64,000 bases of DNA from Fagopyrum homotropicum (GCA_033239125.1 BSWB01000006.1:34402001-34466000); one strand, 5' to 3'. Positions 35,701-48,124 are shown, numbered from the stretch's first letter. Numbers and translations: made by a program. Notes: generated by a model from the sequence alone, not told the origin.

Positions 35701-36460
35701 CCAAATACTCAAGAAAAAGTGAAGAGGTCATCAAGAGTGTATCAATATTGTTTTAGAATCGTGAGAATACACGAATAAGGGTCAAACTTTAATAAACATA
35801 TTTCAAATGAAATGTGTTACGCAATTTTATTTTCTTGTAATATTTTTGTCTAACAATGATGACATTTTTTAAGTATTAACTTTTTTACCTTGTTGGAGAA
35901 AAGATGTCTTAAAATGTTAGAAATAAGTTTCTTTAAAAAAAAAGTTAAATGACAAATTGACTATAATATATTTTATTGTACACTTTATAACAAACAAAAT
36001 AGGAAGGAAAAAAAACATATATGGATCAAATGGATAAGTCACATTAGGTATATGGATCAAATGGATCAATCACATTAGATATATGAATCAAAGGGATCAG
36101 TCGGATATCCAGATCCGGTTAAAGTCATTTTCAATCAAACGGATCACGCTAAAATCATTCCGATCAAACAAATCACCCAAGTATTCGCGGATAATTATTC
36201 AATCTGACTAGAATCGTTTTCAAATACAATATTTTATAATTAAATCAAACAGATCAACCAAATATCCACGGATTATTATCCGATTCGGTGAAAAGTGATA
36301 AACAGTTACATTCGAATAAATGGTACTTTCTAATAAAACATCAAATAATTTATATTGTGTTTCTCACTATTTTAAGAAAGTAATAGTTGATTAATATAAA
36401 ATTATATTAACGATATGCCGGTTATTTATTATAATCAAATTAATTGATACACGATCCATA
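35701..36460. other. AT-rich sequence with short imperfect repeats
   Basis: Near 36010-36110 the segment TATGGATCAAATGGATMA..TCACATTAG is repeated about three times at ~40-bp spacing. Otherwise no genes or element ends seen. Confidence 0.5.
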
Positions 36461-36892
36461 CCGGTATTAACATGAATTGATACCCGATCTAAACCGACTT
36501 GACCCGAAACAAACCGTTAAAAAGAGAGATTGTTTTGACCCGTCCCATTTGAACCCAAACAATTGATACCCGACCCAAACCGACCCGACCCGAAACAAAT
36601 CGCTAAAAAGAGAGAGATTGTTTTGACCCGTTTGAACCCGAGTTTGTTGTGACCGACCCGAACTGACCCGTTGGCCCCGTTTGACACCGCTATCAAGAAC
36701 CGAGCTAAACCGACCCGTTATGACCCTAAAACCGAGGCTACCCGATAACCCGTTATAACCCGAACCATCGATACCCGGCCCAAACAGACCCAACCCGAAT
36801 CAATTCAGTTATTAACCAAGCCTTTTTTTACCCGACCCGTTTCAACCCGAGCTTATTGTGGCCCGAACCGTTGGCCCCGTTTGACACCTCTA
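36461..36892. repeat. ACCCGACCCG-rich repeat with hAT-like ends
   Basis: Dense GACCCG/AACCCG repeats, with two copies of GGCCCCGTTTGACACC (near 36674 and 36872) followed by GCTA or TCTA. This composition and the GTTTGACACC..CTA terminus are typical of plant hAT-derived elements (compare the hAT at 48708-55405, which ends TTGACACCCCTA). No matching opposite terminus is visible, so it is truncated and locally duplicated. Confidence 0.55.
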
Positions 36893-38317
36893 GCTGACAC
36901 CATGACTGAATGCGAAGAAATCTTCTATGACATTGAACTGAAAGCTTGTGCAAAAAATGGGAATACCCTGTCGTCTTTAAACATAACAGACCGGAGATAT
37001 TGTTCATTGCTCAATTTTCATCGTTCCAATCAGTGACACCAACGGATGCGGCGTTGGAGACACCATTATTGGTGCTGTTGATTTTGGTCGATCGGAGAAG
37101 GAGGCTACAACTTTGACGGAGCATCGTTTCAATTGGAGAGTGTTGGATCATAGATCAAAGATGGAGAAATTGGGTGAAGAAAATAACGATTAAAGAAAAA
37201 GGTAGGAAGGGTATAAAAACAATCTATCCTCAAGAATCTCCAAGAAGCGTGGTTGGGGAAGATTGTTTTTACGAGATTCTTTAATCAAACAAATATCGTA
37301 AATGAATACAATCCTGAAGCTCTAACTCATACCAAAGACTGCTATTTTTGTCATTCTCGAAAATCCCATGAAAAAGAATCTAAATGAATCCCCGGAATAC
37401 AATACCAAACATGTCCTAATAAAATCTAAACCGGACACTTTTTCCCCGTAACACTAAACCCTTGAAATTGTTTCTATCTCTCTTTCTTCCAAACCGGCTG
37501 CAACGTACCAGGAAAACCCTTCCACGAAAAGCCTTTGTTGGAAATCAAACCTTGGGAGACTTGCAAGGAATACACCGGCGGTCTCAGGTAATGAATTCGA
37601 CCTTCCTCTCTTTAAGTGCTCTATATATGAAACTCTAATCCTTAAACTTTAACTTTCCGCTTTAGGCTACAAGGGAACCTTCATTTTTGCCTCTCGTCGA
37701 AGTCTTCAGTCAAGAGTGTTGGTATTGAGGTTGAAGGTTTTGCAACTCCTCTCGAAGTCTACCGACCGTTAACACCTGTAAATGTTGTCCAATTTATCTC
37801 AAAAATGGCATTCTCTTTAAGTATGAAAAGGGCATGTTCATTTCTCATATCCTGATATGAGTATATCAAATATTAGTAAATCGGTATTGATAGAAATATC
37901 CCATATATCAATACTTTACTTTTTTTAATCGATTTTAATATCTTTAAAAATTGACGGATATCACGTTTTTTTTCCAGATCTCCCCACAACTCTCCCTCCC
38001 AAATCTTCCTCTTTTGATATACCTCGTCATCTTGAAAACACAAGGATCAGATAACCGATATCAATTCCCTAAGTTTTCTCTGGTCAATAGCCTGTCTATA
38101 ATGATTTCTATTAGGGTTGTCATTTCCAATTAGGTTCTCCAGCTTCTGTCAAAGTTGGCCTTTTGTCTATTCTATTTTCAATAGGCTTTATATTATGTTA
38201 TGACCTATTTGTTTGCTTTTTTGTAGGTGAGGAGTGAGGACCTTCTTCAGGTTGCAAGCATGAGGAACTACGTCAGATTATTCGAAAGAGGAAGGATTAT
38301 GCAAAAGAAAGCAATGA
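36893..38317. other. Unassigned; possible host 5' region
   Basis: Contains pyrimidine-rich stretches and a plausible acceptor TTTTTTGTAG at 38217-38226, followed by an open segment reading EELRQIIRKRKDYAKESN just before the MITE. After removing the MITE plus one target copy, the frame continues as ESLPPHAGNN (39021 onward). I do not recognise the protein. Confidence 0.35.
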
Positions 38318-39018
38318 GGGCTCCTTTGGTACGATTCCCATAGAATCAGGAATCGGAATCGGAACGAGTCATACCAATACCTCGTGTTTGGTAAGGCTTG
38401 GAATCGGAATGAGAATGATTTCATTCCAACTCCAGAGAAGAGGTTGATTTCATAAATAAAAGGTGGGTATCCCATTCCAACATAAACTCATTTTCAATTT
38501 AAAACTACATTTATATATTTTTATTATATATATACTTGCTTATTTAGTTTCACAAAATAAAATAATATTTTTTTTATAATTTTTTTTATTTTTCATCAAT
38601 TAATATAAATTATATAATTATTTTGTAGAAAAACAAGATTTTGACAAAAAAAAAAATCACCTATAATACGAATAATTCATTCAAGATGTAATGTAACCGA
38701 AAAATACTCGAAAACAATATAATTTGTTCAATTAGAAAAAATATATTTGATAAAAAAAATATATTTAATCTTAAGTTATTCGTTAGTCTTCATTTTTCTT
38801 AAATGTAGTTTAAAAAATAACATATATTTACATTATAAATATTCACACATATATATATGCTTTCTCGTTTTATAACTCAATAAAATAAAAAAACATGTGA
38901 CAAAAATATTTCATTCCAACATCGTACCAAACACCAAATATCTGGCTTATTCCAATTCCTTATTTCATTTCGATTCCTAATTTCAACCCTATTCTTACGG
39001 TCGTACCAAACGAGCCCT
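38318..39018. mobile_element. PIF/Harbinger-like MITE, 701 bp
   Basis: Terminal inverted repeats GGGCTCCTTTGGTACGA (left) and TCGTACCAAACGAGCCC (right), one mismatch in 17. Target duplication TGA at 38315-38317 and 39019-39021, the 3-bp TNA type of PIF/Harbinger. Interior AT-rich, no transposase. A subterminal inverted pair of GGAATCGGAA-like sequences is visible near both ends. Confidence 0.88.
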
Positions 39019-39021
39019 GAA

Positions 39022-39582
39022 TCCTTACCTCCACATGCAGGGAACAATCCTCCCCTCCTCATGCTTGCCTCCTGTCTTTCTCTCCCCTTGTTTGCCGCAT
39101 AGTCTTTCGATGTTCGTCTTTCATCTGTCCACTGTTTCCAGGTTATCTCCCTCTCGGTGAATTTCTACTGACTTCATAGGGTTTTTGCTACGAATCCGGC
39201 GTTTCTGGTTCATTTCAGTGCTTGTGTCCTATGATCTTGTGGATTTCAATCTAATTCGACACTGACTTATGGTTAAATTATATGACTGTTGGCAGCTATG
39301 ATGCTATTAGAGATATTATTGATAATTCCTTTGTCCCTACGGAGATTACAGACGGCTGTAAACCTGTTCATCTCAATCTTGTGGTGAGCGAGCCACTTCT
39401 AGGCTTCTTCTCTCTTTCTGTCTAAACATGAATTTTTGTGAAAAATTCAATTGCGAGACACAATTTAAGGGCAATGACGATATGAACTCAAATTACATAA
39501 GAACCTAATTTGTGTGGACTTGTAATATAGATCATATCTTGCTTCAACAATATGACGTTTCTTATTGTATCAATGGCTTTTC
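39022..39582. other. Unassigned sequence downstream of MITE
   Basis: Pyrimidine-rich at 39040-39150. An open segment near 39296-39390 reads YDAIRDIIDNSFVPTEITDG and is followed by a GTGAGC possible donor. Could be a captured or host exon; not recognised. Confidence 0.3.
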
Positions 39583-40097
39583 TTTCTCTATCAATTGGTC
39601 CTGTCATTGGAGTCATAGCAGCGGGTAACCCTGGTCTTAAAGCCATCTGAAGTTGCGCCTGCAACATCTAAGTTACTGGTCAAATTCATGAAAGAATACA
39701 TTGATAACTCTACAATTAGAGTTGTTGAAGGAGCTGTTCCTGAAACCACTTTGTTGCTTGAGCAAAGATGGGATAAAATATTTTACACTGGTAAATTGTA
39801 ATCATCAAGCTTTCAGAATTTATCAGAACAGTTGTTTTGTTCATTCTTCCTCTTCTGATTTTCTTGATATTGTTCTAGGCAATGGAAAAGTTGGAAGGAT
39901 AGTGATGGATGTTTCTGCTAAACATCTCACTCGGCTTATTCATCTTGAATAACAGTTTTACTTATTACATGCCTGTCCTCATGTCCTGAAAGGTTGATGC
40001 TAAACGAATTACTATGGGGAAGTGAGGATTCAACAATGGACAAACCTGTGTTGCTGTTGATTACATTATAACCACAAAGGACTTTGCTCCAAAGTTG
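39583..40097 (+). pseudogene. Aldehyde dehydrogenase family 3 fragment (ALDH3-like), three exon remnants
   Basis: Exon remnant 1 (about 39583-39790) has GPVIGVIAAG, then after a one-base shift LKPSEVAPATSKLL, RVVEGAVPETTLLLEQ and WDKIFYTG, ending at a GT donor (39791). Exon 2 (39879-39952), after a CTAG acceptor, reads GNGKVGRIVMDVSAKHLT...LE. Exon 3 (about 39993-40097) has NNGQTCVAVDYIITTK, which contains the family's active-site Cys region, and FAPKL before a GTAAAT donor. Order and wording match plant ALDH3H/3I enzymes, NAD(P)-dependent fatty or stress aldehyde dehydrogenases. Lesions: frameshift near 39631, early stop at 39950, and TGA 40023-40025 where GKWG expects Trp. Amino- and carboxy-terminal thirds are missing. 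The introns show a genomic copy, not a retrocopy. Confidence 0.85.
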
Positions 40098-40904
40098 GTA
40101 AATGAGTCTCCTAGTTGGAAAATGATGCTGAATTATAAGCGATGTAGAAGTTGTTGTGTACTAAGACATTCTTGTTATCCAGGTGGACACAAGCATCAGG
40201 ATTCAGGAGTTGTAAGTCATTTAATCAGCAGATACACATAATGGGAATGCTCCATTATAGTGTATTTTATTTTTCTTCATTAACTCTCTTTTGTTGTTGG
40301 AATTCTATGGAGTTGATGTTGTAATACTCCTGTATCAAAATAATAAAACAAACTTTTGCACTAATATATGGAAGATTAGTCTCATCAACCTACATGACAG
40401 ATAAACTACATGCCATATTTTCCCAAATCTTTAGTAATTTTGTGCTTTTCCTCAAGCTTTTGTGATATAATAAAAATTGTTCCTGGTCCAGACTCCAGGG
40501 TGCAGTTATGGTATGCTTACATAGGTCTGTTATGTGTTTGAGAACATCAAAATTCAGAAGACTTGACGGAATTGAGCTTATATTTCCATCTTTTGGGCTA
40601 GTCTAGTCTAGGATTGATAGTAGAATTCTGTCAAGTATATGTCAGACAATGCATTGCCAGATATTCTTTGTTGTTCCAAAGGACAACTTGACTCTTTTTT
40701 ATATACCATTTCTCTTCTCATGTAAATTTCTTTTATCTGGTGGGGAAATTTTTAATCACATATTCTTTCCCTGAATGTGTTTCATCACTCCTTACCTTCT
40801 TGCTAAATATGTGATATTTGAAGTGATAACTGTTTCTCACTAGTGCTTATACAGGTATATAGCAGCCGTTGAGGGTGAAGTCCATAAGCGATACCTAGTA
40901 GCCA

Positions 40905-41603
40905 TTAGCAATGGAGTTATGATTGATGGTTGAAAGAGACCACATGGAAATGTTCAGGTACTTTTTCCTTTTGAGTTTTCCCTTATATTGGGCATGTGTT
41001 AAGCAACCTTTATCAAGGTATCCTTTGATTATTCTAGGTTGCCAAAATTGAGATATGTTCATTCAAATGGCGGAGACTGAGCTGGAAAAGAGGAAGAAGG
41101 CTGGCCTATATAAGAGAGACTTTAAAGGTCAATCTCACTTCTTTTGTTAATTGTTATTACTTTTACTTTCATGGATATTTAACTAACTCTTTACTTTATT
41201 CGTCATCATACTTTTAAGCACAAAAAACGGTACACGCCTTGTTACTTCTGGTTAAAGTTTCCATGTGGTTAAGCTAGTTTAGCAATCATATACACGCATA
41301 TAGGAGGCCTATACATAAAATTCTCGTATACTACTATTAATCTATATACTTTAGCTTGATGCAAAACGAACAGAGGAATGAGGAATCATAAGTGAACTAT
41401 GTTTTTTTAATGTATTGCAGAGATATATTGTGTAACAAATGATCACTATGTGGTTTTAATGTTAAAAATTTTTTCCCCGCTTCCTGATCAGATATAAGGG
41501 AAGGTATGGCCTACCGACCAATTTTGATTCTACTTACTGTTATGCACTGGGTTTTGCTGCTGGTGCCCTACTCCAATATGGGAAAACTGGACTCATATCT
41601 TCT
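40905..41603 (+). pseudogene. PPi-dependent phosphofructokinase beta subunit (PFP-beta) fragment, three exon remnants
   Basis: Exon remnant A ends at 40957 with a sequence readable, allowing a missing base, as ERD-PHGNVQ before GTACTT. Exon B starts 41038 after CTAG, VAKIE, then after a ~10-base loss MFIQMAETELEKRKKAGLYK and GQSHFF (about 41145). Exon C (41492-41603, after TCAG) reads GRYGLPTNFDSTYCYALGFA, then AGALLQYGKTGLISSV before GTTAGT. These are consecutive blocks of plant PFP-beta, which interconverts fructose-6-phosphate and fructose-1,6-bisphosphate in the cytosol using pyrophosphate. The catalytic PPi- and F6P-binding N-terminal parts are absent, so no activity is possible. Same strand as the ALDH3 fragment 0.8 kb upstream. 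40098-40904 between them has no recognisable exon. Confidence 0.85.
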
Positions 41604-44600
41604 GTTAGTTTAATTTTAAACTTAGTTAATGATTTTCTTTGCTTTTGAATTGTACCCTTCATATTTGGCACATAGTGATTAATCTTTTGTGGAAATTCTT
41701 CCCACTTAATTCGTATATTGTTGAAATCTATTGAAGGGGTTCAATTTTAGTGAATTAGTAGGGTGGAAAAATTACTCAACAGGGGTGTTGACTGACGGTA
41801 TCTAATCTGTGTTAATAATACAAATGCAGACATCACTTTTATAGCCCGTTCATTATTTATTTCATAAAGTTTAGCTACATATGGATCAGGACATCTTACA
41901 TTATTTCTGTGTTCTCTTTGGCGTATTCCAAACTTTTTAATCCCACTGGCTGGAACTTTTTTAGTGTTAGGTATGTGTCTCGCAGTTCGTTAGTTTTGCA
42001 CTGCACTGTTGGTTCTCTCATCTGCCTTTTCATGGTTTCTAAAAAGTCTTGAATTTTGTTCTTAAAATGTTCCCAAGTGCACATTCATGTGTTGATTCGT
42101 TGAGTTTGTAAGCGTAAAATGTTGATTTGCTGCCTAATGATGGAAGCACTCTATATGATATATAAGCTTTTGATCTTGATTTATGTAATAACCAATAAGC
42201 CTCTCCATTGTAAGTACTGTCAGCAGCTCGCTTGATGTGAACCAACGAATCACATCATCGCTAGTACTGCTCCATCAATTGTGTCATCTGCCCTTGAAGT
42301 GATCAAACAAAAATTCACGGAGTTTGTTCTTAAGTTGTGTTCGAGGTCATTATTCATTGGATTTCTTGTGGCAGTAATATTGAAATACGGATTTTGCCCC
42401 ATGATGGAGACCTTATTTCACTGCATAAGCATCTGATCTTGATTTCCGTAATAAGCCTCCCAGTCATAAGAACTGCTAGCAGCCTTGCTCACCCCCACCA
42501 TGAGGGTTAGTTTCGTTACAGTGTGCTGAAACCTGTTCACCATCTTGGTGTTATTATTCTTACTGGAAATTTCACAAAACCACATCTTGTATAGGCCTTT
42601 GTTGGTGGCTGGGCAGTGCTGCTGTTATTATGAACCAGGACTGGCTTTAAGGAAAGCTAAGACCATCCCTGGTTTCTGAGGGCCTTTGTTGGCTTATATT
42701 GCTATACCAATAATAAAGTTTGGATGAACTTCTATGTTTTAAATTGCAATATTTTTTATTATCTTGTATTTCAATTATATTAGTCGCCCTGTTACTAATT
42801 GCATTTACCTATATGCTTGGCATATTTGTTCTTGTGGGTTAACTAACGGTTTCTAAGGTGCTTATTTGTGCTGAATGCTTATAAGGTGTTTATTTTCGCC
42901 ATGATGGTTCGTTTGACACGATGTGCTGAATGCTTATATGGTGCTTATATGTGCTGATGAAGTACTTGTTTGTGGCTTTGTGCAGATAATGTGCTTATAG
43001 CTTGTTTGGAAGACATATCCTTGATCATTCCTATGTTCCTTAGGCTGCATCTGTTTACCCGTTTGGTATTGTTATTATTGCTGGAAAATTACACAAAACC
43101 ACCTTAATTTAGGCTTTCGATCATGGCTAGGCAGTGCTGCTATTATTTTGAACCGGGATTGGCCTTATTGGATAACTGGGGACCTTTTCAGGCTTGAGCT
43201 TTTGTTGCTTACATTGATATACAGATCATATATTTGTAATTGTGTGAACTTATACCTTTTTATCTTACTGTGTTTTTTATTATCTTGTACTTCAAAATAT
43301 TAGTTGCTCCACTATGAATTGCATTTACCTATAGGCTTTTGGCATATTTTATACTTGTAGTTGTGGGTTAACAAGGCAACTAGTTTGTGTTGACTTTATA
43401 AATGCATCAAATTAGCTTCCGCTGTTATAAATTTTAGCTGTGATATTTTCCATGGTATCTAGTAGCCCTACAACATCATGGAACTCGTGGGATATCTCAG
43501 TCCATTTCATGTTGTTTTGCTACATCTGGATCAGGAAATCTTACAGTATTTTGAGGATTCCTTTGTCGAACTCAGCATTATGTAAAGCTCAAGAGCAGGG
43601 AACTTTGTTAGTTTCAGCCTTTCAGGTATGTGCCCCAGTTTATGAGTTTTTTGCTGGTCCATCAGTTTTCTCGTCTGCCTTATACATGATTAGACAAAAA
43701 AATTCTTGGGCTTTAATCTTGCATTGTGATCAAGTGCTCATTTTTATATGTTAAATTCTTGAGTTTTAAGTGTGAAATATTGATCAGTTTCCCAATGACA
43801 GGCTTTCATGATATATAAGCATTTGATCTTATTAGTTTCCCTAATAAGCCTCCCCATCCTTAATTTAGGTGTTTATTGCTGTTCTGCAGTCTGATGTTAC
43901 TATGATTGGGTGCTAGTTCTAATGAAAAGCTGATGGTGCTGCTAAGAACATCAGTTGTTCAATGCTTAAAAAATGCATTTACCCATAGTTTTGTGCTGCT
44001 CCCTTCAGTTTTCCAGTTGCTGTTTATATGATTAGACAAAAGATTATTGGATTCTTATCTTCAAATGTGCTCAAGGATACATTCACTTGTGTTGATTTCT
44101 TGAGTTAGGAAGTGTGAAATATTGATTTGGGAATGTTGATTTGTTGCCCAATGATGGAGACCTTTCAAAATATCAGAAGGATAACTTCTAATATTTGATC
44201 TCCATGATAAACCTCCCCATTATTAGTATTGTCAGCAGCTTACTAGCACTACCCATAGCCGCTGCTGGAACTTTGATAATTTATGATCATGCCATAAGCA
44301 TGCTTATTGTTGTTGCTATTATTATTGGTAAATTACACAAAATCACCCTTATTAGGCATTTGTTGGTGGTGCTGATGCGGCTGTTACTATGAATGGGGAC
44401 TGGCTTTTATGGAGAACTGAAAGCCTGAAGTCAGGTACTGGGTTCTGAGGGCATTTTTGCCTATGTAGCTATACTCGCCATCATAATTAAACATTTGCTG
44501 ATTTTTTTAGAAGTTTTTAGCAACATGTATGTTACTAGTTTCTCCATTAAAACTTTACACTGCCCTTTGGACTTGTTAGTTGTTACATTTGCATTATTGG

Positions 44601-44993
44601 GTACCTAATGATATCTAGTAAGAAGTGGTTCAACACATTATTATATTTTTGGACCAGGATCTGGTTTCTGTGACGTCCAGATTCTGCTTGGAGTGTAAAT
44701 ATTTAGATCCTACACATTCAATTAAGCTAGTTCGAGTGAACTTGCAGTAAACCAGAGTATAATTTAGATTTAATACTGCATTGCAAGCTAGTCTTGCAGC
44801 TCATTGAGTTAAACATAAATTTGATTTTATGCCCAATGACGGAGACCTATCATCATAGCTTCTAATGACAGAGGCCCATTATAATAGCTTCTAATGACAG
44901 ATACCCATTATAATAGCTTCTATTGGCAGAGACCTATCATCTAAGTTTTTGACAACTTCTAGTCTAGATGTCCATAATAAGCCCAAGCCACTA

Positions 44994-45038
44994 CCCCCGC
45001 CCCCCCCGCCCCCCCCCCCCCCCCCCCCCCCCCCCCCC
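44994..45038. repeat. Poly-C tract
   Basis: CCCCCG interruptions followed by a 30-base C run (45009-45038). The Pro- and Gly-rich ORFs on either strand are produced by this run. Confidence 0.95.
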
Positions 45039-46273
45039 ACCATCATAAATATTGCAGCAGCTCCTAGTATTCTACCCATTGTTGCCACAACTACTGCCAT
45101 GTATTATGATCATGGCAGTTTAAGCCACAAATGCTCTTGTTGTTATTATTATTATTGGTTAATTGCACAATCTTACCTGTAAATTAGGTATTTGTTGGTG
45201 CTGCTGCAAATCTGCTGTTACTATGAGGGCCTTTGCTGCCTATATTGTTATATAACTCATAAACATTGAGTAACCTGATAATTGTATCTGACATTGTTTT
45301 TTATGCTCTTATTACTTCAAAATACTAGTTGCTCCACTGCAAATTGGATTTACCCTTAATCTTTGAATCGTGTGAATTGATATCATTGCTTACTCGGTGA
45401 TAACTAATTCACGTTTGGTTTATTCTGTTATTATCATTAATTTTTGTTATTGGTATACATATTTTTTTTCAGCGTAACATAGATGTGCATGATTTGTGTG
45501 TTTATTTCATCAAGGTTGAGTTTTTGCAAGATTCAATTTACATTATCAGCAAGTTTGCATGAAAAAGTTAATGAATGATGACCTTAAACACCAGAATGAT
45601 CAAGGATACCAAAGTGGGTGGCATTTCAGATTCTAAGTGGAACTTGCCTCATTATCACTATAGCGGTGGTTGCAGGCTCAGTTGCTGGTGTGATTAAGGA
45701 TCTCAAGAGTCATATGCCAACAACTTTGTACTCCACTTCGTTATACTCTCCTCCTTAATGTACGTCTTCAGCAGGCAGCAAACAACTCAATCATACCTTC
45801 AAAGTGCAAGAGCATGATATGGTAGTGTTTATGATCACAAAGATTGTCCGAGGAACCAATGTCGTAGGACTTGTAGCCCGGGATTGGGAGCTTCACCCCT
45901 CGGTGAAGAGTTTGCAGTTCAGAAATGTCTGAGCTGTATTTTTCTCAATCCATGCAAATAATGTCGAGAAGCCAATACGGGTTGTAGAATCTGAAACCGT
46001 TGTCATAACCCATTGAACGATTGTCTTATCCACTCCAAGTCGTACAACAAAGTGACAACCTGGGTGATGTGTAAGTCATTGAAGTCCTGTGCATCATTAT
46101 AACACTAACTCTCACGACAGGAAAAGTCTTGGCCCGAATCATTGACGAAGGTGGCCTATGGGGCTTATGGTTGCACTTTTCAACCCAGCACCAACCAATA
46201 CATCATTCAGTCCGGAAGATTCCGGGAATTATAATAAGCGTCTGAGAGGCCTGCCAAGTCCAATTTCAACATG

Positions 46274-46526
46274 CCAGGAAGGAAGAAGGTTCTCTATTCA
46301 GTTAGCTACACTGCAAAAAGTTTTGGTGATGGACTGGACAAGGCAAACCCATGGAGCTTGTATGTGAATCTACTTGCATGACATGTCCAGTAGGCCAGCA
46401 TATGCTTGAATAGAGAACCGTTACATGGAGATGATGCTGGACAGGCTGCCATGGGTTTGCCTTGTCCAGTCCATTGCAACTTTTGGCAGTGTTTCTAACT
46501 GAATAGAGACCCTTCTTTCTTCCTGG
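46274..46526. repeat. Fold-back hairpin, ~80-bp arms
   Basis: Left arm 46274-46354 (CCAGGAAGGAAGAAGG ... GACAAGGCAAACCCATGG) pairs with right arm 46449-46526 with roughly 90 percent complementarity and a few small bulges. The 94-nt loop has further pairing (ATGTCCAG..CTGGACA). Length and layout resemble a young plant MIRNA precursor or a small fold-back element. No known miRNA recognised. Confidence 0.75.
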
Positions 46527-47970
46527 CTGAACCCAGCAACAAAGGTCCTCTGAGGATGAAAGGAATGCAACTTTCTTAACACTGTCAGTAATGAGAGCTA
46601 ACTTTCATGCTAATCATCACAGGGCTCAAGAAGTTAAGAAAACCGAAATTACAAATAATGCAAGTCAACAATTGCAGATAATCGCCCCTGCATAGTGCGA
46701 TGGGGCTAAATCCATAGGACGAGTACGTTGCTGGGTTCTATGGACCTTTGTTGCTTATATTGAGATGAGAATTATAAACATTGTGGGAACTTATATGTTT
46801 TACTTTTATCATACTGTGTCTTTTATTAACTCATGCTTAAAAAATATTCGAAGCTCCTATAGGCTTGGCATATTTATATTTCACCTTTGGGGTCAATTAA
46901 GGTATTTAATTTGTATTAGCTCTATAAATGCTTCAAATCAGCCGCTGCTGTGATTATTTGTAAGCTGTGGTGTTTTGTTCCTGGGACATCTGTTTTGGCA
47001 CCTGATCCACATTTTTTTCATGCTGTTTTGCAACACATGGATCAGGACATCTTACCTTGTTTCAGTGATTCTTTTGTTGAACTTGCTATTATTGGCCCAA
47101 GAGCTGGAACCTCGTTAATTTCAGGTTTGTATCTCAACTGATTTGTTTTGCACTGTTCATCATTTTTCTCGACTGTCCTTTACATGATTAGACAATTACT
47201 TGGATTTTGTTCTTGAAATGTGGTCAAGTGAACATTCGTGTGTGTTTGAAGTGTGAAATATTGGTTTGTATCCTAATGATGGAGATTCTTTCATAATGAA
47301 AAGCGGAGTCCCGCTAGCACTGCCCGTTGCTGCCACCAGCACAACACACGCTTGCTATTGTTATTCTCATGTGTGAATTACATGAACCATCCTTAGTTTA
47401 GGCATTTGTTGGTGGTGCTGCATTCTGCTGTTTGCCTTATTGGCCCTATTGGGGACCTAAACGATATACAATACCTAATTTTATTTGGGTGCAGGAAAGA
47501 TGTGGCTCAATGTTACAAGGGTAGTCTTCCGAAAAGAAGCATTGCCATCAGAATTGAATATGTGTTCCTGAATATGCTGGAGGACTAATGGTGTACTACA
47601 ATGTTGAAGACTCGACTCAACCATCCAATCGTTATGAAGCTCTTTTTTGCTAATTATGACAAGACCATGTTCTTTCATGCGTTCTCAACAGTGCAGCTCG
47701 TTGTCCTTGCTTTTTGTTTGGTACTTCGCCATCAGAACCAAGAAAGATGAGTCATGTCCGGAAACTGGTGATGATGCCATGACAAAGTTCAAGGGAAAGT
47801 ATGTGGCTATGACCCTAGAATTTACCCTCAAATGAACATTTTGAGGTTAGTTGGCGACGAAAACATTACGAGGTTATTATTAGTGGCTAAATTCATGGGT
47901 AAACTGGAGGCTACGAACCGACAGTGATTTTCAAGGTTACCGTCACCTACGAGTATGTGGGACAATATGA

Positions 47971-48117
47971 GGGCGTCGGATATAAGGGTCAACTTGTTAT
48001 GCACACATAATTGCTATGATTGTGAGTAAGAACCGTAATCTACGAGTATGTGGGACAATATGAGGGCGAATGAATGAGCAATAAAAAAATGATGAGAGAA
48101 ACTCCGATGAGAGATAA
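47971..48117 (+). repeat. Direct repeat, left copy (partner 55667-55810)
   Basis: GGATATAAGGGTCAACTTG through GAGTAAGAAC, GAGTATGTGGGACAATATG and TGATGAGAGAAACTC, closely matched by 55667-55810 on the other side of the hAT. The GAGTATGTGGGACAATATG module also appears an extra time just upstream (about 47950). Origin unknown. 47481-47970 holds no recognised gene. Confidence 0.75.
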
Positions 48118-48124
48118 AACTATA

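Larger units (their letters stand above)
41870..47480 (+). repeat. Field of diverged, repeated ~0.5-1.3 kb segments
   Basis: Several ordered landmarks recur: ATTACACAAAACCACC followed by TTTGTTGGTGGTGCTG (near 42565, 43085, 44335, 45170, 47375); TACATGATTAGACAA (near 43684, 44028, 47181); CCCAATGATGGAGACC (42400, 44146, 44828 and 47275, varied); AATAAGCCTCCCCATT (42195, 42455, 43845, 44208). Copies are truncated and shuffled, with divergence too high for recent duplication. ORFs here (43440-43754, 44195-44392 and others) are short and unrecognised. It could be a duplicated intron region of the neighbouring gene remnants or an undescribed repeat. Confidence 0.55.

Noticed and set aside
36461..36892. 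A second complete hAT
   Set aside because: Only one type of terminus (GTTTGACACC) is present, twice, with no inverted partner or 8-bp duplication.
37301..37440. Possible MITE end (CGGAATACAATACCAAACATGTCC)
   Set aside because: No inverted partner found to the left, so not called.
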